From positions 5,081,001 to 5,145,000 of the forward strand of contig NZ_CP117768.1 in assembly GCF_028623165.1 (NCBI RefSeq): a DNA stretch of 64,000 nt, given 5' to 3'. Below are positions 8,875 to 17,542 of this stretch, piece after piece. The stretch is from Nostoc sp. UHCC 0926. Lineage in GTDB: Bacteria; Cyanobacteriota; Cyanobacteriia; Cyanobacteriales; Nostocaceae. The notes below the pieces were generated by a model. The model saw only the letters and a program-made list of their open reading frames with translations, was not told the origin of the DNA and did not search any database. The translations under genes were made by a program, and so were the position numbers. The first letter of the stretch is position 1; each line of letters opens with the position of its first letter.

Positions 8875-11469
8875 ATGACCGCTTCTCACCCTGAAACTCC
8901 ATCTAACAAGCCCGACGCGAGTACTTTTATTTCCGACCATCGACAGGTAGACCGCAGTAAGCTAAGTCAAATGTATCTGCACTATGTCGAGACGAAGGAT
9001 AAATATCCTCACGCAGTATTGCTGTATCGGGTAGGAGATTTTTTTGAATGCTATTTCCAAGATGCTGTAAAACTAGCGCAAGAATTGGAATTAGTTCTCA
9101 CTAGCAAGCAAGCTGGGGAACAGGGACGAGTGGCGATGTCTGGTGTTCCACACCATGCTTGGGAACGCTACACGACGATGCTGGTAGAAAAAGGCTATGC
9201 AGTGGTAATTTGCGACCAAGTAGAAGATGCTTCTGAAGCTGCTGGTAGATTAGTGCGGCGGGAAGTAACGCGCATCCTGACTCCTGGGACTTTGCTGGAA
9301 GAGGGAATGCTCAAATCAAGTCGCAATAACTACTTAGCAGCAGTAGTAATTGCCGCAAATCATTGGGGTTTAGCCTATGCAGACATCTCTACAGGGGAAT
9401 TTCTCACGACTCAAGGTAGTGATTTAGAACATTTGACACAAGAATTAATGCGCTTGCAACCTTCAGAGGTGTTAGTTCCCACAAATGCGCCCGATTTGGG
9501 TAGTTTGCTGCGTCCGGGAGAAACTTCGCCGCATCTTCCACAGTGTTTACCACCATCATTTTGCTATAGTTTGCGATCGCAAGTTCCCTTTTCCCAAGGC
9601 GAAGCTAGACCTAGATTATTGCAGAAATTTAAGGTGCGATCGCTCGAAGGACTCGGTTGTGATCATCTTCCCCTCGCCGTCCGGGCAGCTGGTGGTCTTC
9701 TGGAATATCTGGAAGATACCCAAAAGGAAAACCCAGTTTCCCTCCAGAAACTTCGTACTTACACAGACAAAGACTATCTAATTGTTGACAATCAAACCCG
9801 TCGTAACCTGGAAATTACCCAAACTGTCCGGGATGGAACTTTTCACGGTTCTCTACTCTGGGCACTAGATAGAACTAGTACAGCGATGGGTGGGCGTGCT
9901 TTACGGCGGTGGTTATTGCAGCCACTACTCGATATTAAAGGCATTCGAGCGCGGCAAGATACCATCCAAGAATTGATGGAAAATACGCCCCTGCGTCAAG
10001 ATTTGCGGCAGTTGTTACGCCAAATTTATGACCTGGAACGACTCACAGGAAGGGCGGGTTCTGGTACAGCTAATGCTAGAGATTTAGTAGCTTTGGCAGA
10101 TTCTCTCTCCCGCTTACCGGAATTATCCCACTTAGTAACTGAGGCGCGTTCTCCTTTCCTCAAAGCTTTGCAGAAAGTCCCAAGTGTGTTAGAAGAATTA
10201 GCACAAAAGTTACACGCGCATCTTGTGGAGTCGCCACCCATACTAATCAAAGAAGGCGGATTGATTCGCCCTAGCGTGAATTCCCTGTTAGATGAAAGGA
10301 AAGCGACTGTAGAAGCAGACCAGCAATGGATTGCCAATTTAGAAGTTGATGAGAGGGCTAAGACGGGAATTTCGACACTAAAGGTAGGATTTAACAAAAC
10401 TTTTGGCTATTATATCAGTATTTCCCGCACCAAAGCCGACCAAGTACCCGCTAATTACATCCGCAAGCAAACCCTGACGAATGAAGAACGCTACATCACC
10501 CCAGATTTGAAAGAACGAGAAGCCCGGATTCTCACGGCGCGGGATGATTTAAATCAGTTGGAATATGAGATTTTTACGGCGTTGCGGGAAGAGGTAGCAC
10601 AAGAAGCGGAGGTAATTCGCAATCTATCTCGGGCAGTGGCGGCGGCGGATGTGTTGTGTGGTTTGGCTGAGTTGGCTGTGCATCAAGGTTACTGTCGTCC
10701 AGAAATGTTACCAAGAAGGGAGATAAACATTGTTGATGGCCGTCATCCAGTAGTGGAACAGTCTTTACCTCCTGGTTTCTTTGTGCCGAATTCGATTCAA
10801 CTAGGGAGTGGGGAATTGGGAGTAGGAAGTAGTGAAGAAGAAATTTCCCTATTCCCTGATTTGATTATCCTCACCGGGCCAAACGCTAGTGGCAAAAGTT
10901 GTTATTTGCGTCAGGTGGGATTGATTCAGCTAATGGCGCAAATTGGTAGTTTTGTACCAGCTAGATTTGCTAGGTTGGGAATATGCGATCGCATTTTCAC
11001 TCGTGTAGGTGCAGTAGATGATCTTGCAACTGGTCAATCTACGTTCATGGTGGAGATGAATGAAACGGCGAATATTCTCAACCATGCCACATCTAGGTCG
11101 CTGGTATTGTTAGATGAAATTGGCCGCGGGACAGCGACATTTGATGGTCTTTCCATAGCTTGGGCGGTGGCGGAATATATAGCAGTGGATATTCGGGCGC
11201 GAACGATTTTTGCGACTCATTATCATGAGTTAAATGAACTGGCTAGCATTTTGCCGAATGTGGCTAATTATCAAGTCACTGTGAAAGAATTACCCGACCA
11301 AATTATCTTCTTGCATCAAGTCCAACCAGGAGGTGCTGATAAGTCTTATGGGATTGAAGCGGGAAGATTGGCAGGTTTACCAGCGGTGGTGATTCAACGA
11401 GCAAAACAAGTTATGGGACAAATTGAGAAACACAGTAAGATTGCGATGGGGCTGCAAAATCTGGATTAA
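8875..11469 (+). CDS. mutS: DNA mismatch repair protein MutS
   Basis: A full-length MutS that recognises mismatches and loops and starts repair with MutL. The mismatch-binding domain I is visible near the N-terminus (YPHAVLLYRVGDFFECYFQDA, containing the conserved F-x-E that stacks on the mismatch). It is followed by the connector, the lever/clamp region (RRNLEITQTVRDG; the FNKTFGYYISISRT segment), and the ABC-type ATPase with Walker A GPNASGKS (about residue 670), signature region TFMVEMNETANIL, Walker B LVLLDEIGRGTATFDG and the H-loop FATHYHEL. I prefer the ATG at 8875 (MTASHPET), as in other Nostoc MutS proteins; a GTG at 8854 is also in frame. Length is normal for the family. There is no operon partner. 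A tandem repeat array starts 15 bp after the stop. Confidence 0.95.
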   Translation: MTASHPETPSNKPDASTFISDHRQVDRSKLSQMYLHYVETKDKYPHAVLLYRVGDFFECYFQDAVKLAQELELVLTSKQAGEQGRVAMSGVPHHAWERYTTMLVEKGYAVVICDQVEDASEAAGRLVRREVTRILTPGTLLEEGMLKSSRNNYLAAVVIAANHWGLAYADISTGEFLTTQGSDLEHLTQELMRLQPSEVLVPTNAPDLGSLLRPGETSPHLPQCLPPSFCYSLRSQVPFSQGEARPRLLQKFKVRSLEGLGCDHLPLAVRAAGGLLEYLEDTQKENPVSLQKLRTYTDKDYLIVDNQTRRNLEITQTVRDGTFHGSLLWALDRTSTAMGGRALRRWLLQPLLDIKGIRARQDTIQELMENTPLRQDLRQLLRQIYDLERLTGRAGSGTANARDLVALADSLSRLPELSHLVTEARSPFLKALQKVPSVLEELAQKLHAHLVESPPILIKEGGLIRPSVNSLLDERKATVEADQQWIANLEVDERAKTGISTLKVGFNKTFGYYISISRTKADQVPANYIRKQTLTNEERYITPDLKEREARILTARDDLNQLEYEIFTALREEVAQEAEVIRNLSRAVAAADVLCGLAELAVHQGYCRPEMLPRREINIVDGRHPVVEQSLPPGFFVPNSIQLGSGELGVGSSEEEISLFPDLIILTGPNASGKSCYLRQVGLIQLMAQIGSFVPARFARLGICDRIFTRVGAVDDLATGQSTFMVEMNETANILNHATSRSLVLLDEIGRGTATFDGLSIAWAVAEYIAVDIRARTIFATHYHELNELASILPNVANYQVTVKELPDQIIFLHQVQPGGADKSYGIEAGRLAGLPAVVIQRAKQVMGQIEKHSKIAMGLQNLD

Positions 11470-11483
11470 TTTTGTAGGTTGAT

Positions 11484-11636
11484 GCGTTAACATTGTAAGC
11501 CGACGCATTAACAATGCAAGTTGATGCATTAACAATGCGGCAGACGCATTAACATTGTAAGCCGACGCATTAACAATGCGGCCGACGCATTAACATTGTA
11601 AGCCGACGCATTAACAATGCAAGCCAATGCATTACA
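11484..11636 (+). repeat. Tandem array, period 20-21 bp (consensus GCCGACGCATTAACAATGC)
   Basis: Eight copies of a short unit follow one another directly. The GC(A/G)TTA core begins at 11484, 11505, 11526, 11546, 11567, 11587, 11608 and 11629, so the spacing is 20 or 21 bp. Units alternate between endings ATTGTAA and AATGCGG or AATGCAA. It lies immediately after mutS and contains no spacers, so it is not a CRISPR. Each unit is itself partly palindromic (GCATTAACAATGC), so the transcript could fold. Confidence 0.85.
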
Positions 11637-11650
11637 GCTATTTTCAGGGA

Positions 11651-11760
11651 CAGAAACTTACGCACTCAAAACATGAAACCTCGATCCCCCCTTTTTTAGG
11701 GGGGATCTCAAAAGCCCCCAATTTATCGGGGGTTGGGGGATCTCTTATGCGTAAGTTCTA
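11651..11760. mobile_element. 110-bp MITE-like insertion with inverted ends and 5-bp target duplication
   Basis: The ends are inverted copies: AGAAACTTACGCA at the left and, read on the other strand, AGAACTTACGCA at the right, differing by one base. The flanks are a direct AGGGA duplication (11646-11650 and 11761-11765). Removing the insert and one AGGGA restores a dispersed motif (ATTACAGCTATTTTCAGG followed by AAATAGACCACG) that occurs uninterrupted near 30052-30092 and, on the other strand, near 28826-28862. The interior has two GC-rich hairpins (GATCCCCCC...GGGGGGATC, and CCCCCAA...TTGGGGG) and no gene, so it must have been moved in trans. Confidence 0.8.
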
Positions 11761-11804
11761 AGGGAAATAGACCACGTCCTACAAGCACAGCAATGCTCAT
11801 GCGT

Positions 11805-11950
11805 GTCAACTTAAGCTGAAAGCCAGTAAGCGAAAAAGCTTTTAGAGGTTGTCTCGTCAAGAGTCTCTGACTGGGAATGCCTAATGAGGGGGCTGCTGCC
11901 TCAAGACTAGTGGCACCGCAATGAAAGAGCATTTCCAGCCAGAGGCTGAA
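11805..11950 (+). mobile_element. Palindromic dispersed element starting GTCAACTTAAGC (copy 1)
   Basis: Begins GTCAACTTAAGCTGAAAGCC and ends around CATTTCCAGCCAGAGGCTG. Related copies lie at 47667-47801 (other strand) and 49286-49450. The centre consists of short complementary blocks (GAGTCTCTGACTGGGAATG, then GCATTTCCAGCCAGAGGCT) that could fold into a long hairpin. It carries no gene and overlaps the decayed start of the yhaV remnant. Confidence 0.6.
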
Positions 11951-12288
11951 TATAAAATCCATGCAACGGTAAAGTTATTTGCAGCGATTACTGTTGCAAT
12001 TGAAACTAAGATTCCTTCTGACCCGTTTGCAAGTCATTTTGCCTTGACAGGGACGTTAAAATGCTATGGACGCATGAAAAGATGGGTCTACCGGAACGGT
12101 ATCGGCTGTTTTTTAGGGCGTTTGATACGGAACAGTAGAAAGTAATTGTAATTTTGTGGTTAGGATTTCCACGTAAAGAGGGAGCGAAAAATGACTGCTA
12201 CCAGGTATTTACTAAGATGATTGAACGAGGGTACATTTCCAGACAGTTTAGATGAGTTGTTGACAGATTGTGAGGTAACGGAGGATTA
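11945..12288 (+). pseudogene. YhaV-type toxin gene remnant
   Basis: Reading across frames gives a recognisable YhaV (type II toxin, ribosome-associated RNase) sequence. It has ATVKLFAAITVAIE...IPSDPFASHFALTG in one frame, then a shift to KMGLPERYRLFFRAFDTEQ, an in-frame TAG at 12136-12138, then KVIVILWLGFPRKEGAKND and CYQVFTKMIERG. A second shift leads into TFPDSLDELLTDCEVTED. The YRLFFR...KVI and VFxKM blocks match the E. coli YhaV pattern. With two frameshifts and a stop it is dead. The usual PrlF-type antitoxin gene is not visible upstream, where repeats occupy the space. Confidence 0.65.
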
Positions 12289-12409
12289 AAGGAACGGGAG
12301 AATTGCCAAGTAGTTGAAATCTTGTCAACCTTTATGCTTAAAATTGCAAGAGGTTTATTTAGCATCTACTGAAAGCTAAAGTTGACCCTTTGCAGGACTC
12401 CCCTAAGCC

Positions 12410-12796
12410 ATGCTGACTGAAATTTTGCCTTTCCGTTTTGAATTAGATACGATCGCGATCGCTGGAGCGACTTTGTGGTCATTGGCGCTATATCTAGGTT
12501 TCAACCCAGTCAGTGAATGGGTAATCGAGCAACTCAACCGCTGGTTTAACTTTGCGGAGCGATCGCTTTACACCAGCCAGTCAGAATTTGAAAGGACTCG
12601 TAAAGCCAGAGAATCCCAAAACGCTTTTTACGCTTCACTGTTTAGCATTGTGCCTTTTCTGGTCATTGGCGCTTTATGTAACTGGGGTGTGGAAATCAGT
12701 TTAGGTCGCAGTTGGGCAATTAGCACAGGCATACTAGCCTGTATTGGTTGCGGCATTTATGAACTAGGGCGAAGAGATGGACAGTCTTCGGATTAG
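12410..12796 (+). CDS. Conserved hypothetical membrane protein
   Basis: A 128-residue protein I cannot assign to a named family. The N-terminal segment (residues about 14-35, IAIAGATLWSLALYLGFNPV) is a membrane helix, followed by an amphipathic charged stretch (about 45-75, SLYTSQSEFERTRKARESQ). Two further hydrophobic helices follow (about 76-95, YASLFSIVPFLVIGALCNW; about 102-118, WAISTGILACIGCGIYEL), and the tail is polar. It probably sits in the plasma or thylakoid membrane. It stands alone between the yhaV remnant and a convergent methyltransferase gene. The codon pattern and ATG start look like a genuine gene. Confidence 0.65.
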   Translation: MLTEILPFRFELDTIAIAGATLWSLALYLGFNPVSEWVIEQLNRWFNFAERSLYTSQSEFERTRKARESQNAFYASLFSIVPFLVIGALCNWGVEISLGRSWAISTGILACIGCGIYELGRRDGQSSD

Positions 12797-12947
12797 CAAC
12801 AGTAATACAAAGCGACAGCTCCGGTGAAGTAAGCTGTCGCCTCTATAAACCAGGGTTTAGGTGTGGTCAAAGCCATCAGCAAACCTTGACCTCAGCTAAA
12901 TTTATCCCTTTTTTTTCCGATTACCTATTGACAAATGTGCAATTATC

Positions 12948-13820
12948 TTAACCTGTCACTAAATCATCCTTATGAATTGCTAGAATATTTCCTCTCTGAC
13001 CTTCAGGAGATTCAAAGCTGAACAGTTCGCCTGTATTTTTAACTTTGAAAAACTGGTAACCAAGTTCCTTAAGAAAATTGAAGGCTCCATCAGCTGACAA
13101 ATTAAGTCTTGCACTTGTCTGAGAGCTGATCTCAAATATCACTTTCGGTTTCATCCGGCTAAATAATGAAGTTGCACCCCGAAAGACAAGTTCCTCTGCT
13201 CCCTCTACATCCATCTTGATAAAATCCACTCGCTCAATCTCTTCATGAGCCAACACATGATCGAGAGTAGTGATCGGAACCTCTTCAAAACTTATCTCTT
13301 CACTTTTATCTGATCCTAAAGAATAACTCGTAGGAGCATTTTCAATATGATACAACTTAGCTGTACCTTCTTCTTCAGAAAGTGCCGATTTGAATAACTT
13401 GACGTTAGTCACGCTATTGATTTCTAGATTATGCTCAATACTTTTTAAAGATTCTACTCCTGGTTCAAAGGAAAGAACTAGTCCAGAATCTCCTACTAAT
13501 TTGCTAGCCAACAAGGTATAAATACCACAGTTGGCTCCTGCATCTATGAACACTTCACCTGATGAGAGGGTGCGCTCAATATAACCTAATTCAGGCTCAT
13601 AAGTATCACGGAAAACAAAGAGACTAGTATTCCCTGTTCTATAAAAAGCAGGCGGTAAAAAAAAGCGAACATTCCACTTTTTAACTAAAATCGTTTGTGG
13701 AATAGAAAGCTGACAAACTATCCACCAATATATTAAACGGAAAGTAACTTTCAGAGGGGACTCTTTAAAAGCCCTATGATTTGTGAAATAATTAAATTTC
13801 CTTCGTAAACTTGATATCAT
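12948..13820 (-). CDS. FkbM family methyltransferase
   Basis: A 290-residue SAM-dependent methyltransferase of the FkbM type, enzymes that O-methylate sugars, polyketides or peptides. The SAM site is visible as GEVFIDAGANCGIYTLLAS (about residues 88-106), with the acidic end of strand 2 in LVLSFEPGVES. The FkbM signature VDFIKMDVEGAEELVFRGA lies around residues 200-220, followed by the usual PKVIFEIS. The N-terminal 60 residues are basic and aromatic and may contact the substrate. It is a single gene on the minus strand with no biosynthetic cluster around it, so the substrate (perhaps a cell-surface glycan) is unknown. Confidence 0.85.
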   Translation of the reverse strand: MISSLRRKFNYFTNHRAFKESPLKVTFRLIYWWIVCQLSIPQTILVKKWNVRFFLPPAFYRTGNTSLFVFRDTYEPELGYIERTLSSGEVFIDAGANCGIYTLLASKLVGDSGLVLSFEPGVESLKSIEHNLEINSVTNVKLFKSALSEEEGTAKLYHIENAPTSYSLGSDKSEEISFEEVPITTLDHVLAHEEIERVDFIKMDVEGAEELVFRGATSLFSRMKPKVIFEISSQTSARLNLSADGAFNFLKELGYQFFKVKNTGELFSFESPEGQRGNILAIHKDDLVTG

Positions 13821-14295
13821 AGTAAGTCTTATACTTCCCTATCTATACTTCAAAAACTTTTCATGAAAGCGGCTTGTGGCATAGGGTATAGGGCATTGGT
13901 AACACACCTCACGCCCCATCGCCCTTTATCCCCAGAGGGGGTATTAAGTTTCCTATGCCCTGTTACTGCATTCTCAATTCCAGAAGATGGTATGATTATA
14001 CTTATTTCCCAGTAAGTGACCTGGATCACATTATTAATGTGCTCAAATTCACTTACTGGGAAATATTTTTATAGTATAGTCTCTAATTGCAGAAATATTT
14101 AATGAATTAAATTTGTGACTGGATGAACCAGATTTTTCAAGTTAAATCACATATTTAGCCTACGTAGGCAGGCTGAATATGTGAGCCAGTGACTTTGAAT
14201 TTCAGGGGATAATCGGATTCTATGCAACAGGTCTATTAAAAAGCACACCTGTGAACACCTTAGTGCCTCTGTACCCTTTGGTTGTGTTCAAACCC
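13821..14295. other. Intergenic region with dispersed repeats and a strong hairpin
   Basis: No gene is visible. It holds small low-complexity repeats of the GGGCATTGG type common in this genome, the long hairpin listed separately at 14003-14065, and a second short palindrome near 14158-14172 (GCCTACGTAGGC). Confidence 0.5.
14003..14065. repeat. Perfect 17-bp inverted repeat with nested inner hairpin
   Basis: The left arm TATTTCCCAGTAAGTGA (14003-14019) and right arm TCACTTACTGGGAAATA (14049-14065) pair perfectly. Between them lies a second stem, CACATT/AATGTG (14027-14032 with 14036-14041). A run of T follows the right arm on the plus strand. It could be a bidirectional terminator between the two minus-strand genes, a small-RNA hairpin, or a decayed mobile element end. 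Confidence 0.75.
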
Positions 14296-15585
14296 CTACC
14301 TGCCAATTTCCTCACAAACAATCTGTGCTATCCTCTGTGCTGCGCCGTTTTCGCCACGAACGCTATGTAGCTTACTTCGCATCTCATCCAATTTTTCTGG
14401 ATGAGCTAATAAGTCTAGTACCATTTCCCCAACTTCTTGCGGTTCGAGTTTACCCATAAGTTCAGGCACTATCTCTTCCTGTGCCCAGATATTTGGCCAC
14501 GCTAATAAACCTTTATTTTTCACCAGTCTCAGGAATAGCCAATTAATCACCTTCGCAAAGGTGGTACCTACCCCCGGCAGATTTGCCAACAACCCAGGTA
14601 AACCATCCCAAGAACGCATAGCGTCAAGTTGCTGCGTTGGTAGCAAAACCATCATTGGCACTCCTAAAGCACCGAGTTCAGCAGTGTTTGCCCCCACTGT
14701 AGTCAAGCAGATGCAGCACTGGGATAATAAGTCATAGGCAGGGTTTTCTTGCCACAGTTCTACAGTTAAGCCCGTTGTTGTTTTGAGCAATGCCTTGCCT
14801 TTAGCGTCCTCTGGGACAATTAAGTCAGCACCACCAAAGCTAAAAGTTTCAGCAATAGAGTTCTTTTGGGGATCAGCAAAACTAGCTAACGTTTGTAAAT
14901 CCAAAGTCGGGGCTACAGGAATCACAAACTTGGTTTGGGGCCTTTTTGCGTGAACGTATTCGGCAATGCCTAAAGTTAATGGCACTCCTTGGGCTAATTT
15001 TGCCGCTTTTGACCCAGGCAGTAAACCAATCAATTCAGTTTTGAATGATGAAGTGATAGGCAGAGGGGAATTTGAATCTAGGCTTTCCCCGGCTTCACCT
15101 GCTGCTTCTAGCATCAAATCACCGACAACGGTGAATTTGTGAGCATATTTCTGGGGGACACGGGCAGCAACTTCGGGTTTCATCACGCCAAAGCGATCAA
15201 TCCAGTTATGCCAACGGGCTTCCCATTCGGCGTAAATCACTGTGCGATATCCGAGCTTTTTGCCTATGACTACGGGGAAAATTTGATCGCCACCGAGGAA
15301 AACAACTACACCGCGACTTCTCCAGTCCCAATTTTCAAATGTTTTGCCCCGAAGCAAAAATTGCCAAAAATGCTCTGCTCCCTGAACTCTGTCTACTTCT
15401 GGGTAAGAAAGAGCGATCGCAGCTTCTTTACCAGTAGCATTTGAGCAAGGCGATAATACCACAGAAATCCTCACCACAGAACGGTCATCACCTAGTTCTT
15501 GCCGCAACGCCTTCACTACTGGACGCACCCAGGTTGTTACCTCACCTGGGCCATTTGATAGGATGAGAATATCTACTTGAGTCAT
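14296..15585 (-). CDS. Lipid-A-disaccharide synthase-related glycosyltransferase (LpxB-like)
   Basis: A 429-residue protein of the cyanobacterial LpxB-related family. The N-terminus DILILSNGPGEVTTWVRPV replaces the usual LpxB 'xxSGExSGD' start. The middle has VVFLGGDQIFPVVIGKKLGYRT and YAEWEARWH. The C-terminal GT-B half carries the nucleotide-sugar region ELIGLLPGSKAAKLAQGVP and the acceptor/donor end CLTTVGANTAELGALGVPMMVLLP, a close match to LpxB. True LpxB joins UDP-2,3-diacylglucosamine and lipid X, but this cyanobacterial branch is divergent and its substrate has not been settled as far as I know. It is monocistronic and convergent with nothing; the start at ATG 15585 gives the expected N-terminus. 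Confidence 0.75.
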   Translation of the reverse strand: MTQVDILILSNGPGEVTTWVRPVVKALRQELGDDRSVVRISVVLSPCSNATGKEAAIALSYPEVDRVQGAEHFWQFLLRGKTFENWDWRSRGVVVFLGGDQIFPVVIGKKLGYRTVIYAEWEARWHNWIDRFGVMKPEVAARVPQKYAHKFTVVGDLMLEAAGEAGESLDSNSPLPITSSFKTELIGLLPGSKAAKLAQGVPLTLGIAEYVHAKRPQTKFVIPVAPTLDLQTLASFADPQKNSIAETFSFGGADLIVPEDAKGKALLKTTTGLTVELWQENPAYDLLSQCCICLTTVGANTAELGALGVPMMVLLPTQQLDAMRSWDGLPGLLANLPGVGTTFAKVINWLFLRLVKNKGLLAWPNIWAQEEIVPELMGKLEPQEVGEMVLDLLAHPEKLDEMRSKLHSVRGENGAAQRIAQIVCEEIGR

Positions 15586-15687
15586 TAGTTAATGGTCAGG
15601 AGTTAGGGACCATTAGTCAAGAGGGAAATATTACCTAATTCGTTCCTAATTTCTAGAGGCACAACATTACTGATATAATTGCAGGCT

Positions 15688-16506
15688 ATGTTCGATAACG
15701 TCTGCAAGTTTTTGGCAGAGTCATTTTCAGCCGACTTTGCAACATGGCTACTCGGTGAACCAATTACACTTACCGAACTTAGTCCATCTGAATTATCCCT
15801 CGAACCTATCCGCGCCGATGCACTAATTTTATTGCAGTCTGATGAAGTTATTCTCCATCTTGAATTCCAAACTGTACCCAAAGCCGATATTCCCTTTCGG
15901 ATGAGTGATTATCGTTTGCGGGTTTATCGAAAATTTCCCGATAAACGAATGCGTCAGGTAGTTATTTACCTGAAACCAAGCGATTCTGAGCTAGTCTATA
16001 AAACGGAATTTGTTCTGGAAAATAGCCTGCACAGATTTGAAGTAATTCGACTTTGGGAACAGCCAACCGAAGTATTTTTCAATTCTCCAGGTTTGCTACC
16101 GTTTGCAGCTTTAAGTCAAACCGAGGATAAAACACGAACTTTAGAAGAAGTTGTCCAAGTTATTGAAGCACTAAACGACACCCGAATCCGCAGTAATGTT
16201 GCTGCATCAACAGCAGTATTAGCTGGGCTAGTATTAGATAAAGAGTTGATTAAAAAAATTTTGCGGAGTGATACTATGCGCGAATCTGTGATTTATCAAG
16301 ATATTTTGCAAGAAGGGCTTGCACAAGGATTAGAACAAGGGCTTGAACAAGGTATTGAACAAGGTATTGAACAAAAAGCTCAAGAAATTGCCATCAAAAT
16401 GATTAACAAAGGTATCGATATTGAAACAATAGTAGATGTCACAGGTTTAACTATTGAACAAGTTCAACAATTACAGGCTAAAACTCTCGGTAATCAAGCC
16501 GAGTGA
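15688..16506 (+). CDS. Rpn family recombination-promoting nuclease / putative transposase
   Basis: A 272-residue PD-(D/E)XK protein of the Rpn/YhgA-like family that is abundant in cyanobacteria. The N-terminus MFDNVCKFLAESFSADFATW leads into the nuclease core: ADALILLQSDEVILHLEFQT (acidic D and E-x-Q in the usual spacing) followed by MSDYRLRVYRKF. The C-terminal part (DTMRESVIYQDILQEGLAQG) ends in an imperfect GLEQGIEQ repeat coiled coil, typical of these proteins. E. coli relatives cleave DNA and raise RecA-independent recombination. The ATG at 15688 is preferred over a TTG at 15679. The last 140 bp are duplicated and decayed just downstream, so this locus has recombined recently. Confidence 0.8.
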   Translation: MFDNVCKFLAESFSADFATWLLGEPITLTELSPSELSLEPIRADALILLQSDEVILHLEFQTVPKADIPFRMSDYRLRVYRKFPDKRMRQVVIYLKPSDSELVYKTEFVLENSLHRFEVIRLWEQPTEVFFNSPGLLPFAALSQTEDKTRTLEEVVQVIEALNDTRIRSNVAASTAVLAGLVLDKELIKKILRSDTMRESVIYQDILQEGLAQGLEQGLEQGIEQGIEQKAQEIAIKMINKGIDIETIVDVTGLTIEQVQQLQAKTLGNQAE

Positions 16507-16760
16507 TATTATGCACGAATCTGTGATTTATCAAGATATTCTGCAACAAGGGCTTGAACAGGTTATTGAACAAAAAGCTCAATAAATTGCAGCAAATATG
16601 CTCAATCAAGGAGTAGCGATCGCCTACGGCGGGCGGTTACGCCATCGCATTAATTGTCAGCGTTACTGGTTTAAATATTCAGCTTCAGCAATTGCAAGCT
16701 AAAACAGACGATAATCAAGCTCAGTGACATCATCCACGAATCGGTGATTTATCCTAAATT
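16507..16760 (+). repeat. Two decayed duplications of the 3' end of the upstream nuclease gene
   Basis: From 16511 the sequence repeats the end of the gene (ATCTGTGATTTATCAAGATA, then GCTTGAACA and TATTGAACAAAAAGCTCAA). It is interrupted by TAA in AAAAGCTCAATAA and by a repeat insertion (GGAGTAGCGATCGCCTACGG). A shorter third copy starts near 16734 (ATCGGTGATTTATCC). These are non-functional gene tails. The rest up to 16861 holds HIP1 sites only. Confidence 0.75.
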
Positions 16761-16861
16761 CTACATTCCGCAAGTTGGCGATCGCTCTTGTTGATCCCAT
16801 TCCCAACAAAACAGCTATAAACGCGATAGGATCAATACTCATAGATTAATATTTAATCATA

Positions 16862-17470
16862 TTGATAATATCTTATAGCGACTTCTCCCTCTCAAAAGTC
16901 AAACGCGACTTTAACTTAACTACGGTTGAAAGTGGACGGTTTTTACCCGAAACGCAGTCTATAGAATCTAGTATTTATCTCAAAGAAGCATTAAGCGAAG
17001 GACTACCACTAGCAACAGCAACTGGTTCAGAAAAAGCTCGCTCAGAGTTAATTATTAGTCCTATCCTCGTAGAAGTTAGGAAAATTCTCGAACGCAAAGT
17101 CAGCTTTTTTTCAGGTGAAGATTTTACAGTTGCATCGGATTTAGGCTTAAGTGGAGTGTGTGATTTTTTAATTAGCCGCTCACCCGAACAAATATTTATC
17201 GAAGCTCCTGTAATCGTGATTCTTGAAGCAAAAAAAGGTGATTTAAAACCAGGTTTAGGGCAATGTGCGGCAGAAATGATTGCCGCACAAAAATTTAATG
17301 AAATTAATAATATACCAATTAAGACAATTTATGGCAGCGTCAGCAGTGGTACAGCTTGGCGATTTTTGAAATTAGAAGGGCAAACACTGAGTATTGATTT
17401 GAACGATTATACCGTTCCGCCAGTGGAAATACTATTGGGAATGTTAGTTTGGATGGTGCGGGAAGGTTAA
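16862..17470 (+). CDS. PD-(D/E)XK nuclease-like hypothetical protein
   Basis: A 202-residue protein of a type common in cyanobacteria and not tied to a known function. The core has a nuclease look: GLSGVCDFLISRSPEQIFIE (acidic D about residue 100) and VIVILEAKKGDLKPGLGQC (E-x-K at about residue 121-123), followed by AAEMIAAQKFNE, a helix with conserved Q. This D...ExK...Q arrangement is that of restriction-endonuclease-like folds. The start is a TTG at 16862; no later in-frame ATG precedes the conserved part except weak ones. It follows the decayed nuclease tails, so the segment 15.7-17.5 kb is a small cluster of nuclease-fold genes. Activity is unproven. Confidence 0.65.
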   Translation: MIISYSDFSLSKVKRDFNLTTVESGRFLPETQSIESSIYLKEALSEGLPLATATGSEKARSELIISPILVEVRKILERKVSFFSGEDFTVASDLGLSGVCDFLISRSPEQIFIEAPVIVILEAKKGDLKPGLGQCAAEMIAAQKFNEINNIPIKTIYGSVSSGTAWRFLKLEGQTLSIDLNDYTVPPVEILLGMLVWMVREG

Positions 17471-17542
17471 ATATTTTTGTCTTTGTGTCTTATTGTCTTT
17501 GGTTAAAACAGGATCGCTTCAAATGCTAAAACTCTCAAACCT

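Noticed and set aside
11723..11962. 79-codon frame on the minus strand
   Set aside because: Covers the end of the MITE and the palindromic element; no protein character.
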